This document shows positions 1 to 7,528 of a DNA stretch of 64,000 nt, piece after piece. How positions within the stretch are numbered: position 1 is the stretch's first letter; each line of letters opens with the position of its first letter. Origin of the DNA: SZUA-265 sp965651905. GTDB taxonomy: Bacteria > Myxococcota_A > Polyangia > Polyangiales > Polyangiaceae. The notes below the pieces were generated by a model. It was given only the letters and a program-made list of their open reading frames with translations. It had not been told where the DNA came from and did no database searches. The position numbers and the translations under genes are program-made. The stretch lies in contig CBFGUG010000033.1 of the NCBI GenBank assembly GCA_965651905.1, positions 11,596 to 75,595 of the forward strand, written 5' to 3'.

Positions 1-1048
1 GGCAGCGCTGACTCAACTCCGTCCAACCCGCGCGAAGTCGCGGTCCCTCTTCGAGCGAGCTGGTCAGCGGTGACTCGCTGTCTTGATCCACGACGGCGAT
101 GTTCGGCACGTGAGGGCTCGCGACCGAACCGTATCCGCTCGACGTACTCTCGGGGTTTCCCGGATCGACGAGCACCTGCGGCGCGAGAAGGCGGCCGTCT
201 TTGGTCATTGCAAAGGCGTAACCTTGGCGACTGACACGTCGCTCGGAGCGAAAACCTTCCGTTGGCCCTTCCAGGGTGAGCGGGCGGGGGCGCGTGCGGC
301 GAGGCCCGATGTTGACCACGCTCGGCGATCCGACGACGTGAGAGACGAAAGCCTTGCTGCCGTCGTCACTCGACATCACCGCGTAGGGGTCACGCGGCAG
401 CTCTGCGTACAGAGTTTCCTCGCCGCTTCCCACGTCGTAACCCGTCAACGTACCCGCCCAGCGTGAGGTGACGAGCAACGTTTTGCGATCGGGAGTGAGT
501 GCCAAACCGACGGGCTCGAGCGGAGTCGAAATCGCTGCGTGACTCGACAATGGATGCGACAAGTTCTCGGAAACTCGCAGTCGCTGCACGTGGTTGAGAT
601 CGGGCAACGCAACTAGCACCTCGCCACTGGGTAGAACGAGCAATTGCGAGGGCGCGCCTGCCAACTCAGTCACGGCGAGTTCGGCGTTCGAGTCCACGTC
701 CACCGTGCGCAGGACCTCTGCGTCCGCGTCGGCCACGTAGGCGATCGTTCGCCCGCAACGTCGAGCAAGCGCGACCGTCGCCCCATGTTCGGAAGAGATG
801 GCTTCGCTCTCGTTTTCGGACTCGGAGCAGACGTTCACCTCGGTATCGGCGGTGCCGTCCGCGCCGTTCGGTGCTGCCCCCTGCGATCCGCCGCAAGCGC
901 TGGCGGCAAAGAGCACAGCTGCAGTCGAAACATGAGCGAGCAGCGCTCCGAGCTGCGCGCTCCGCCCACCCCCGGGTGGCCGCGCGCGGCCACCCACACA
1001 TGAGCCAGCAGGATCTTCGGTCAGCCTCACCCGTTCGTCCCTAACCAT
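1..1048 (-). CDS. Propeller-type lipoprotein, 3' end outside window
   Basis: An open frame runs from an ATG at 1048 to the window edge without a stop, so the C-terminus is missing. AGGAGG lies just upstream of the ATG. After about 30 charged or glycine-rich residues comes a short hydrophobic stretch ending AASAC-GG, which looks like a lipobox, then a Glu/Ser-rich linker. The rest shows repeated units such as VVALPDLNHV, GLALTPDRKTLLVTS and YAVMSSDDGSKAFVS, typical of YVTN/NHL-like beta-propellers. Such proteins are usually secreted binding or scaffolding modules; no catalytic motif is visible. Function is unknown. The long segment before the lipobox is unusual, so a later start is possible. 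Confidence 0.75.
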   Translation of the reverse strand, partial: MVRDERVRLTEDPAGSCVGGRARPPGGGRSAQLGALLAHVSTAAVLFAASACGGSQGAAPNGADGTADTEVNVCSESENESEAISSEHGATVALARRCGRTIAYVADADAEVLRTVDVDSNAELAVTELAGAPSQLLVLPSGEVLVALPDLNHVQRLRVSENLSHPLSSHAAISTPLEPVGLALTPDRKTLLVTSRWAGTLTGYDVGSGEETLYAELPRDPYAVMSSDDGSKAFVSHVVGSPSVVNIGPRRTRPRPLTLEGPTEGFRSERRVSRQGYAFAMTKDGRLLAPQVLVDPGNPESTSSGYGSVASPHVPNIAVVDQDSESPLTSSLEEGPRLRAGWTELSQRC

Positions 1049-1130
1049 CGTTCCTCCTGCTACGCCGAGCTCACGAGATCTCTTCCCGCAGCCCGCGGAG
1101 AAGCATCGGAGTGCTCCGACTCCCTGGAAC

Positions 1131-1370
1131 GTGAAGTCTTGGGCGCTAGCCCTACTGCCAGAGACTTCAGAACGCCCGTGCGCAAAGCCCGGTTTTTGCG
1201 GGCCCCTCGCGAGCGGGTCTCAGGCTGCCTTGGCAGACTGGGTACGAGCGCAGGGTTTTCGGCGAGTAACGGAGCGGAGCGTACTGCTGTACGTGAGCAC
1301 CGTAACGCAGCCAAAACACAGAAAAAAGCCGGGATCTGCGCACGTCGCTCCAGCAGAGTTTATGGCAGTA
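1131..1370 (+). ncRNA. Candidate solitary HEARO/omega-RNA with vestigial iscB start
   Basis: This gene-free stretch is densely folded. TGAAGTCT (1132-1139) pairs perfectly with AGACTTCA (1162-1169) around an inner GGGC-GCTA-GCCC hairpin. GCCCG (1187-1191) pairs with CGGGC (1199-1203). CTCGCGAG is a palindrome at 1206-1213. CTGCC (1225-1229) pairs with GGCAG (1232-1236). A long imperfect hairpin spans about 1255-1317 around GTAC-TGCT-GTAC and contains GAGTAACGG and CCGTAACGCAGCC. From memory, this order and these words resemble the HEARO RNA that precedes iscB genes. About 45 bases later ATGGCAGTA (1362-1370) encodes Met-Ala-Val, the usual IscB N-terminus, but no IscB follows. The identification is inference; the folding is seen directly. 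Confidence 0.42.
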
Positions 1371-1373
1371 GAA

Positions 1374-1601
1374 CTAGGCCTGGTATGGCGAGTCGTCGCG
1401 GGGAGGGTGGTTCCTGTCGCTCGCCAGCATCGCCAACGACAGACTGGCCCCGAACAGTGGTACCAGCCAAATCAGCCGCAGTTGGGCACGTCGCTCCGCG
1501 GGGCGGTAGAGGCGACTGCGCCAGACCCGAACGCTCACGAACAACTGCAAGAGCAGCACCCCCGCCAGAATCCAAACCGTGAGCTGATCGAATCGCGGCA
1601 C
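1374..1601 (-). CDS. Small two-helix membrane protein, PLDc_N-like
   Basis: A 75-residue frame starts at a GTG at 1601, the only nearby in-frame start; the ribosome site is weak. Residues about 8-24 (LTVWILAGVLLLQLFVS) form one membrane helix. A basic RLYRPAERRAQLR loop leads to a second helix (IWLVPLFGASLSLAML) and a charged tail. A hydrophobic helix, basic linker, then W-[LI]-x-x-P-[LI]-x-G-x-x matches the PLDc_N (phospholipase D nuclease N-terminal) family of tiny membrane proteins, whose function is poorly known. It lies between the structured element and the phosphate symporter. A much longer frame continues upstream, but it runs antisense through the symporter and is not coding. Confidence 0.5.
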   Translation of the reverse strand: MPRFDQLTVWILAGVLLLQLFVSVRVWRSRLYRPAERRAQLRLIWLVPLFGASLSLAMLASDRNHPPRDDSPYQA

Positions 1602-1735
1602 GTGCCCCAGACTGTGTCGTGATGCGCTGTTGGCAAGGGGGCGCGGCTCAGATGAGAAGCTTTGACACCAGCTTGCGAGCTGACGATACCTGACGAAGCG
1701 TGATCCAGCCGAGTTGGAGGCATTGCGTAGGCCCT

Positions 1736-1753
1736 GTGTCACTGATTTGTCAC
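1736..1753 (+). promoter_or_regulatory. Pho-box-like direct repeat upstream of Na+/Pi symporter
   Basis: GTGTCAC (1736-1742) and TTGTCAC (1747-1753) are 7-base direct repeats separated by four bases, giving the 11-base period of PhoB binding sites (consensus repeat CTGTCAT/C). The site lies 26 bases before the symporter ATG. The same arrangement precedes pstS. PhoB itself is not encoded in the window, so regulation is inferred. Confidence 0.55.
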
Positions 1754-1779
1754 AATGACCCACTAGGGTCTGCGGTCGC

Positions 1780-2961
1780 ATGACACCAGCGGTGCGCGCC
1801 TCGGTTCGAACCGGAGCCAGCCGAGTTCGGAGGGTCTCAGGCCACCGCGCAGCGCGCGCGCTGGGCGCCATCTTGCTGTTGTTCGCTTTCCTGGTCGGGT
1901 TGCGGGCGATGTCGGCGGCTTTCCAGGGGCTGGGCGCGGACATGGCGACAGGCATTTTCGCTGCTGTGACCAACCCCGTGGTGGCTCTGGCGGTTGGCAT
2001 CTTGGCCACGTCAATCATGCAGAGTTCGTCGATCTCGACGTCGATGGTCGTCACGTTCGCTGCGGTACCTGGCGGCGGTCTCCCCATCGATTCCGCGATC
2101 ATCATGGTGATGGGCGCTAACGTCGGTACGACCGTGACGAACAGCCTAGTCGCGTTGGGGTTCGTTGGGCGTAAGAGCGAGTTCGAACGCGCACTGGCCG
2201 CCGCGACATGCCACGACGTCTTCAACATACTGATCGTACTCCTGCTGCTTCCACTGGAACTGCTCACGGGAGCTCTCAGCTGGGCGAGTGGAAGCATCGC
2301 GGAACTCGCGCAACCTTATCGCTGGGGCTTCGAGCTCCCGAACCCCATCGGCAGCAGCACCGCGGCTTGTGTGGCCCCCGTAGAACGACTGTTGTTATCC
2401 ATCACGCCCTCCGCCAGCTGGGCGTATGGCAGCTTGCTCGTGATCGCGGCACTGATGATCTACGGGTGCGTGCTGTTCATCACCAAGGTTCTCCGCGGCG
2501 TCGCCAATTCGATGAAGCTCGTGGTGTTGAAGACATTGGACGAACACCCTGGGCTCAATCTCGCAACGGGCGCCTTCACGACGGCGATCATTCAGTCGAG
2601 TTCCGCGACCACGTCCGTGCTGGTTCCCCTGGCCGCGTCGGGTCTCACCAAGCTGAGACACACGTTCACGTTGACGCTCGGCGCCAACGTCGGGACCACG
2701 GTAACCGCGATGTTGGCAGCGCTGGCTGCTCCGAGAGAAACCGCCGAGTTGGCCGTACAGGCGGCAACCGCACACTTGTTGTTCAATTTGGTGGGCGTCG
2801 GACTGATCTATCCGTCACCACGCGTGCGGGGCGTACCAGTACGGATTGCCGAGCGCCTCGCACGAGTGCTCAGCACATCTCGACGCGGCGCCCTGCTCTA
2901 CGTGTTGGCAGTGTTCTATCTGTTGCCAGCCGCAGTGATCTTGGCGTCGCGCGTCGGCTGA
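1780..2961 (+). CDS. Na+/phosphate cotransporter (PNaS/NptA-type)
   Basis: A 393-residue integral membrane protein. It carries the two inverted QSSS signature repeats of the Na+/Pi (SLC34/NptA-like) symporters: QSSSISTSM around residue 82 and QSSSATTSV around residue 272. Each repeat is followed by the GANVGTTVTN/A motif. Hydrophobic helices fill the rest of the chain. It moves inorganic phosphate into the cell with sodium. Unlike YjbB-type relatives it has no C-terminal PhoU domain. It is convergent with the pst cluster, only six bases from the end of the second pstB. A Pho-box-like repeat lies directly upstream, so it probably responds to phosphate starvation together with Pst. Confidence 0.9.
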   Translation: MTPAVRASVRTGASRVRRVSGHRAARALGAILLLFAFLVGLRAMSAAFQGLGADMATGIFAAVTNPVVALAVGILATSIMQSSSISTSMVVTFAAVPGGGLPIDSAIIMVMGANVGTTVTNSLVALGFVGRKSEFERALAAATCHDVFNILIVLLLLPLELLTGALSWASGSIAELAQPYRWGFELPNPIGSSTAACVAPVERLLLSITPSASWAYGSLLVIAALMIYGCVLFITKVLRGVANSMKLVVLKTLDEHPGLNLATGAFTTAIIQSSSATTSVLVPLAASGLTKLRHTFTLTLGANVGTTVTAMLAALAAPRETAELAVQAATAHLLFNLVGVGLIYPSPRVRGVPVRIAERLARVLSTSRRGALLYVLAVFYLLPAAVILASRVG

Positions 2962-2967
2962 GCTTCG

Positions 2968-3741
2968 TCAGCCGTAGCGCCCCTCGATGTAGTCGGCCGT
3001 CTGCTGGCTCTTCGGAGTGACGAACACCGACTCGGTCTGGCCGTGTTCGATGATCTTGCCGAGTAACATGAACACGCACTCTTCGCTGGCGCGGCGCGCC
3101 TGCGCCATGTTGTGGGTGACGATCACGATCGTGTACTCGCCGCGCAACTCCCAAATCAGCTCTTCCACCGCAGACGTTGCGGCCGGATCCAGTGCGGAAC
3201 ACGGTTCGTCCATCAGCAGCAACCTCGGCTTCACGGGTAGCAAGCGCGCGATGCAGAGTTTCTGCTGAGCCTCGAGCGAGAGCCGCCCAGCTGGGTCGCT
3301 CAGGTGATCCTTGACGTCATCCCAGAGCAACACCTTACGCAGCGCCTGTTCGACGATGTCGTCGAGCTGCTTGTCACTGGCTCCCTTCGCCTCGTGAAGA
3401 CGATACCCAAACAAGACATTGTCTCGAATCGAGAGCGGTAGTGGATTTGGCCGCTGAAACACCATCCCGATCTGCTTGCGCACTTGAACGACTTCGTTCT
3501 GTTCGGCGAATACGTTCTCGCCGAACACCTTCAGCTGTCCTTCGATGCGCACGTAGGGCAATCGCTCGATGATGCGATTGCAGGTGCGAAGCAACGTCGA
3601 CTTGCCGCAACCCGACGGTCCGATGAGCGACGTGATTTTGCCCTGCTCGACCCGTAAGTCGATGTCGTGCAACGCTTGAAAATCGCCGTACCAGAGGTTC
3701 AGCTTTTCGACCTCGAGGGCCACCGCTCGAGAGTCAGCCAA
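2968..3741 (-). CDS. pstB: PstB-type phosphate ABC ATPase, degenerate signature motif
   Basis: A 257-residue PstB homologue, the last gene of the leftward pst cluster. The TTG start at 3741 is preceded by GGAGGGG and overlaps the end of the other pstB by 8 bases. Walker A (GPSGCGKST, 41-49), Q-loop Gln96 (GMVFQRPNP), Walker B with catalytic Glu (LLLMDEP, D178-E179), the D-loop SALD and switch His210 (VTHN) are all canonical. The ABC signature is not: LSGGQ is replaced by LSLEA at 154-158. In ABC dimers the signature of one subunit completes the ATP site of the other. This protein can therefore supply a complete catalytic half-site but not a good partner signature. The neighbouring PstB shows the reverse pattern, suggesting an obligate heterodimer. 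Confidence 0.93.
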   Translation of the reverse strand: MADSRAVALEVEKLNLWYGDFQALHDIDLRVEQGKITSLIGPSGCGKSTLLRTCNRIIERLPYVRIEGQLKVFGENVFAEQNEVVQVRKQIGMVFQRPNPLPLSIRDNVLFGYRLHEAKGASDKQLDDIVEQALRKVLLWDDVKDHLSDPAGRLSLEAQQKLCIARLLPVKPRLLLMDEPCSALDPAATSAVEELIWELRGEYTIVIVTHNMAQARRASEECVFMLLGKIIEHGQTESVFVTPKSQQTADYIEGRYG

Positions 3742-4516
3742 AACGCCCCTCCAGGTAGTCTCGGGTGCGTTGATCTTTGGCGCCCCCAGAAAAGAGTGTT
3801 TCGGTCTCTCCGATCTCGACGCAGTCTCCCGTCAAGAAGAACGCCGTTCGATCGGCGAGGCGGCGGGCTTGTTGCACCAGGTTAGTGACCAGCACGATTG
3901 TCATTTCCTCGCGCAACTCCTTCAGCACGTCCTCGATGCGCATCGTCGTCACGGGATCGACCGCGATCGAAAACTCGTCGAGTAGGAGCAACTTGGGAGA
4001 CTGGGAAAGCGCCCGCGCGATCGTCAAACGCTGCTGCTGCCCACCCGAAAGCAAACTACCCAAGGCGTTCAATCGATCTTTCACTTCGTCCCAGAGTGCC
4101 GCGCGACGCAGCGAGCGTTCGACGATTTCGTCGAGCTTGGCGCGCTCCTTCACGCCCGCCAAACGTGGAGCGAGCGCGACGTTGTCGTAAACCGTCATCG
4201 GTAACCCGACGGGGAGCGGAAACACGACGCCGATACGCCGCCTCAACGCGAACAGGTTGTTCCACTGACGGACGTCCTTGCCACCGATGGTGACGTCACC
4301 CTCGAAGCGCATGCCCGTGGTGAACTCGTCCATGCGATTGAGCACGCGCAAGAACGACGTCTTGCCACTGTTTGCAGGGCCGACGATGCCAAACACCTCG
4401 TTCTTGCGGATCTCGAGGTTGACTCCCGACAGCACCGTCTTCGACCCGTAACTGATCGAGAGGTGGCGAGTGGAAACCTCGATCGACCGGGTTTCGTGTG
4501 CGTGGGAGTCGCTCAC
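3734..4516 (-). CDS. pstB: PstB-type phosphate ABC ATPase, degenerate Q- and H-loops
   Basis: A 260-residue PstB homologue. The GTG start at 4516 overlaps the pstA stop (GTGA), which excludes the longer upstream frame. Walker A is GPANSGKT (46-53). The signature LSGGQ (156-160) and following QQRLTIARAL are perfect. Elsewhere key residues are lost: the Q-loop glutamine is Pro100 (VVFPLPVG), DEP is DEF (180-182), the D-loop SALD is SIAVD, and the switch histidine is Asn212 (VTNLVQQ). It therefore keeps the residues needed to complete its partner's ATP site while its own site looks impaired. Cytoplasmic, energising PstA/PstC. Confidence 0.93.
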   Translation of the reverse strand: MSDSHAHETRSIEVSTRHLSISYGSKTVLSGVNLEIRKNEVFGIVGPANSGKTSFLRVLNRMDEFTTGMRFEGDVTIGGKDVRQWNNLFALRRRIGVVFPLPVGLPMTVYDNVALAPRLAGVKERAKLDEIVERSLRRAALWDEVKDRLNALGSLLSGGQQQRLTIARALSQSPKLLLLDEFSIAVDPVTTMRIEDVLKELREEMTIVLVTNLVQQARRLADRTAFFLTGDCVEIGETETLFSGGAKDQRTRDYLEGRFG

Positions 4517-5421
4517 CACTTTTTCCTTCCACGCAGGTAGGTACGAAGCGCGATCGACGCTGCATTCATCACCAGCACGATGGCAATCAGCACCAACGCC
4601 ACGCCGAACGGCAGCGCCTCTGGCACGTTGGGCACCTGCGTCGAGACGACGAACAAGTGGAGCGACATCGCCATCGTTTGATCGAACACACTCTCGGGCA
4701 GAAACGGCAGGAAGAACGCCGCGCCCGTGAACATGATCGGCGCAGTCTCGCCCGCCGTACGCGATACCTCCAGAATCACACCCGTCAAGATACCGCTCAC
4801 CGAGTTGGGCAACACGACCGTGCGAATGGTTTGCCAACGGGTCGCGCCCATCGCCCAACACGCTTCGCGAAACGACTTGGGGACAGCCTGAAGGGATTCT
4901 CGCGTGGAGACGATCACCACGGGCAGGGTCATCACGGCCAGCGTCAGGCTTGCGGCGAGAATGCTCGTTCCGAAGCCGAAGAACAGCACGAATGCCCCGA
5001 CGCCAAACAACGCATGTACGATCGACGGAACGCCCGCCAAGTTGATGATGGCCAGGTTGATCAAGCGCGTCAGCCAGTTGTCTGGTGCGTATTCGCTCAA
5101 GTACACGGCCGCTGCAACGCCAACAGGTACGGAAGCCACCAGCGCTACCAACACGATCCAAATCGTGCCGACGAGCGCGGGAAAGATTCCGCCCTCCGTC
5201 ATGCCGTTGGTTGGGTCGAGGGTGAGGAACGCCCAAGAAATGACGGGAGCCCCTTCGTATATCAGCACTCCCAAGATCAGCATCACAGGCAAGATCAGGA
5301 TGGCTGTCATGGCGAGTAAACCAAGCGCCGCCAACTTCTGCGTGCGTTCGTTCTTGTGATTCAGCTCCGTCGCTTCGAACATCGAACGTTCGGCGCTTGT
5401 ACTCGAGGTATCGGACGTCAT
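4513..5421 (-). CDS. pstA: Phosphate ABC transporter permease PstA
   Basis: A 302-residue inner-membrane permease with about six helices. It has the binding-protein-dependent transport EAA loop (EACWAMGATRWQTIRTVVLP), which contacts the ATPase. With PstC it forms the phosphate channel. The ATG at 5421 overlaps the pstC stop by four bases (ATGA), and its own stop overlaps the GTG of the next pstB, so the genes are translationally coupled. The hydrophilic N-terminal 30 residues are slightly longer than in many PstA proteins. Confidence 0.95.
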   Translation of the reverse strand: MTSDTSSTSAERSMFEATELNHKNERTQKLAALGLLAMTAILILPVMLILGVLIYEGAPVISWAFLTLDPTNGMTEGGIFPALVGTIWIVLVALVASVPVGVAAAVYLSEYAPDNWLTRLINLAIINLAGVPSIVHALFGVGAFVLFFGFGTSILAASLTLAVMTLPVVIVSTRESLQAVPKSFREACWAMGATRWQTIRTVVLPNSVSGILTGVILEVSRTAGETAPIMFTGAAFFLPFLPESVFDQTMAMSLHLFVVSTQVPNVPEALPFGVALVLIAIVLVMNAASIALRTYLRGRKKW

Positions 5422-6341
5422 CGTTTCCTGCGCACCAGCACGTCGGCTGTCAGATTGATGATGAAGGTCACGACGAACAGCAAGATGCCCAGGGTAAACA
5501 ACGCCTGGTAGTGCTCCTCGCCCATCGCGGTTTCGCCGAGCTCCGCTGCGACAGTCGCCGTCAGCGCACGAACCGAATCGAACACACTGGTCGGCAAGTT
5601 GATGGCGTGACCGCTAGCCATCAAGACCGCCATGGTTTCACCGAAGCCGCGTCCAACCCCCAAGAGTACTGCCGCAACCAAGCCGTTTCGCGCGGCGGGT
5701 ACCACGACACGTAACGTCACCTGCAAGCGCGTGGCACCGAGTGCTTCGCCTGCTTCGCGGAAAGTGTCAGGCACGGCCTTGAGCGCGTCTTCGGCAATCG
5801 TCGTCATGATCGGGGCGGCCATGAGCCCCAAGATCAAACCCGAGTTGAACACGCAAAGCCCAATAGGAACGTTGAACACGTCGATGATCAACGGGTTCAT
5901 GATGGTCAGACCGATGAACCCCCAAACCACCGAGGGGATCGCCGCCAGAAGTTCGACGAGTACCTTCAAGGTTTCGCGTGTCTTGCCCTGGGCGAATTCG
6001 GCGATGTAGATCGCTGCGCCTAGGGAGAACGGCACGGCGATCAACATCGCCAGTCCCGTGACACTGGCCGTACCCGCGATCAGGGCGAGAGCGCCGTACG
6101 TCGGGTTACTGTCAGACGTCGGGCGCCAAGCTGTGGAACCGAAAAACTCGCCCACGTCGAGGCGATCGACAATGAAGCCTGCGCCTTCGCGACCGATGAA
6201 AACGAAAATGCCGATGATGAACAGAATGGCCGAAATGCCACCCACGAACACCAGTACGGCAACCAGCTTGTCGATGTACCAGGCGGCATCACGGACGTCT
6301 GTGATGTCGTCCGGATCGGTAGTCGTCGTGGGGGTCGGCAT
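5418..6341 (-). CDS. pstC: Phosphate ABC transporter permease PstC
   Basis: A 307-residue permease with six predicted helices and an EAA loop (EAGEALGATRLQVTLRVVVPAA). The sequence IPSVVWGFIGL is characteristic of PstC. The periplasmic loop after the first helix contains FFGSTAWRPTSD-like residues, common in PstC. It partners PstA. Start ATG at 6341; it follows phoU by 33 bases and precedes pstA with a four-base overlap, all in one leftward operon with pstS at the head. Confidence 0.95.
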   Translation of the reverse strand: MPTPTTTTDPDDITDVRDAAWYIDKLVAVLVFVGGISAILFIIGIFVFIGREGAGFIVDRLDVGEFFGSTAWRPTSDSNPTYGALALIAGTASVTGLAMLIAVPFSLGAAIYIAEFAQGKTRETLKVLVELLAAIPSVVWGFIGLTIMNPLIIDVFNVPIGLCVFNSGLILGLMAAPIMTTIAEDALKAVPDTFREAGEALGATRLQVTLRVVVPAARNGLVAAVLLGVGRGFGETMAVLMASGHAINLPTSVFDSVRALTATVAAELGETAMGEEHYQALFTLGILLFVVTFIINLTADVLVRRKR

Positions 6342-6374
6342 TGTCGGGGGGAAGCGAACGCTGACTACAACGGG

Positions 6375-7442
6375 TTAAGGCGCGTCTTCTCCGCGCATGA
6401 GCACCATCAGATCCCGGACTTCGCGCGTGAGCTCGTTGGCAATGTCGTCGAAAGCCTCCGCGGTGGGTTCGCTCGGCGCGGACAACTTCCACTCGAGAAG
6501 CACCGACGCGTAGGGAATCTCGCCCAACTGGTCGCCGATGCCCTCGCCCAACGCGACGATCACGTGATAGAGCTCGAGGTCGGGGACTTCTTCCGAAAAG
6601 GGTTGCGGGCGAACGTCTGCCAAGTCGATACCACGACGCTCGGTGAGCTCCGCTAGACCCGCGGACATCTCTCCAGGTTTCAGCGCAGCGCTGGTGTAGT
6701 CACCGCTCTCTGGAAACCCGCGACGCGCCAGCGCCTCGGCCAATGGAGACAGCACCGCACCCGTGTCGTCGACGAAGAGTATCTTGTACTTTTTGGGCGC
6801 TTTGAGTTCGCCCGTGAGCTCGAACAGGGTTTCCTCGGAAATGTTCTTCGCTTGATCGGCAACTCGCTCCAAACGCCGAAAGACCGACAGCAGCGCGAAT
6901 GCATCCGACAGCGGCAGCGACGCTCCCTCACGCGTGAGATCACGATGCACCTGGCCGTAACTGCGTTCCACTGCCTTTGCGCGCGGACGCGTCTTGCGTG
7001 CGAGTTCGGCATCGCGCTCCGAAAACGCCGTGAGTGCATCTCGCAAGAGTTCGCCAGCTTGTGCGGAAAGGGCCGTCAGATCGCTCACCAGCGCATCGGG
7101 GATCTTGCTGTTCAGCTTGACCGACTCGCGAGCGATACTCACACCGTAGTCGCCAATGCGCTCCAGAGCCACGTTCATCTGCAGCACTGAAGAGACGAAC
7201 CGCAAGTGTCCCGCCGACGGCACGTGCCGTGCGATGAAGGCGTGACAGCGTTGGTTGAGCGCCCGCACCTCGCGGTTGATGGGCAAATCGCCCAGGACCA
7301 GCTGGTACGCGGATGATTTGTCGCTAGCCAACAACGCGGCGACCGCGTTGGAAACGGCCAGCCCCACACGATTGCCCACTTCGACGACTCGTCGGCGAAT
7401 CTCCGCCTTGTCTTCGGCCAGTCGTTGCTCGTAGCCACTCAT
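6375..7442 (-). CDS. phoU: PhoU fused to a catalytically dead LMW-phosphatase-like domain
   Basis: A 355-residue protein between pstS and pstC. Residues 1-215 are a complete PhoU with its two helical repeats and both metal-binding E-x3-D motifs (E94-RIG-D98 and E192-RVA-D196). PhoU represses the Pho regulon by linking Pst to PhoR. Residues about 218-355 resemble the low-molecular-weight tyrosine phosphatase/arsenate reductase fold: KILFV, then SPLAEAL, then GID. The active-site loop V-C-x5-R-S-P reads V-D225-x5-L231-S-P, so both the nucleophilic Cys and the phosphate-binding Arg are gone. The domain may still bind phosphate, phosphoprotein or Pst ATPases. The location of the fusion within the pst operon supports a regulatory role. 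Confidence 0.9.
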   Translation of the reverse strand: MSGYEQRLAEDKAEIRRRVVEVGNRVGLAVSNAVAALLASDKSSAYQLVLGDLPINREVRALNQRCHAFIARHVPSAGHLRFVSSVLQMNVALERIGDYGVSIARESVKLNSKIPDALVSDLTALSAQAGELLRDALTAFSERDAELARKTRPRAKAVERSYGQVHRDLTREGASLPLSDAFALLSVFRRLERVADQAKNISEETLFELTGELKAPKKYKILFVDDTGAVLSPLAEALARRGFPESGDYTSAALKPGEMSAGLAELTERRGIDLADVRPQPFSEEVPDLELYHVIVALGEGIGDQLGEIPYASVLLEWKLSAPSEPTAEAFDDIANELTREVRDLMVLMRGEDAP

Positions 7443-7528
7443 TCGAAATCTCCTCGGCGCAATCTCAGCTGAAGCGACGCCGCGATCCTGACCGAGAACC
7501 TCTCACACAGGCTGCTCACCCAGCCAGA

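Noticed and set aside
1374..2297. Long leftward 307-residue frame
   Set aside because: It runs antisense through the Na+/Pi symporter; only its last 75 residues, outside that gene, look like a real protein.
4498..5319. 273-residue rightward frame
   Set aside because: Composition is Arg/His/Gln-rich and it is antisense to pstA.
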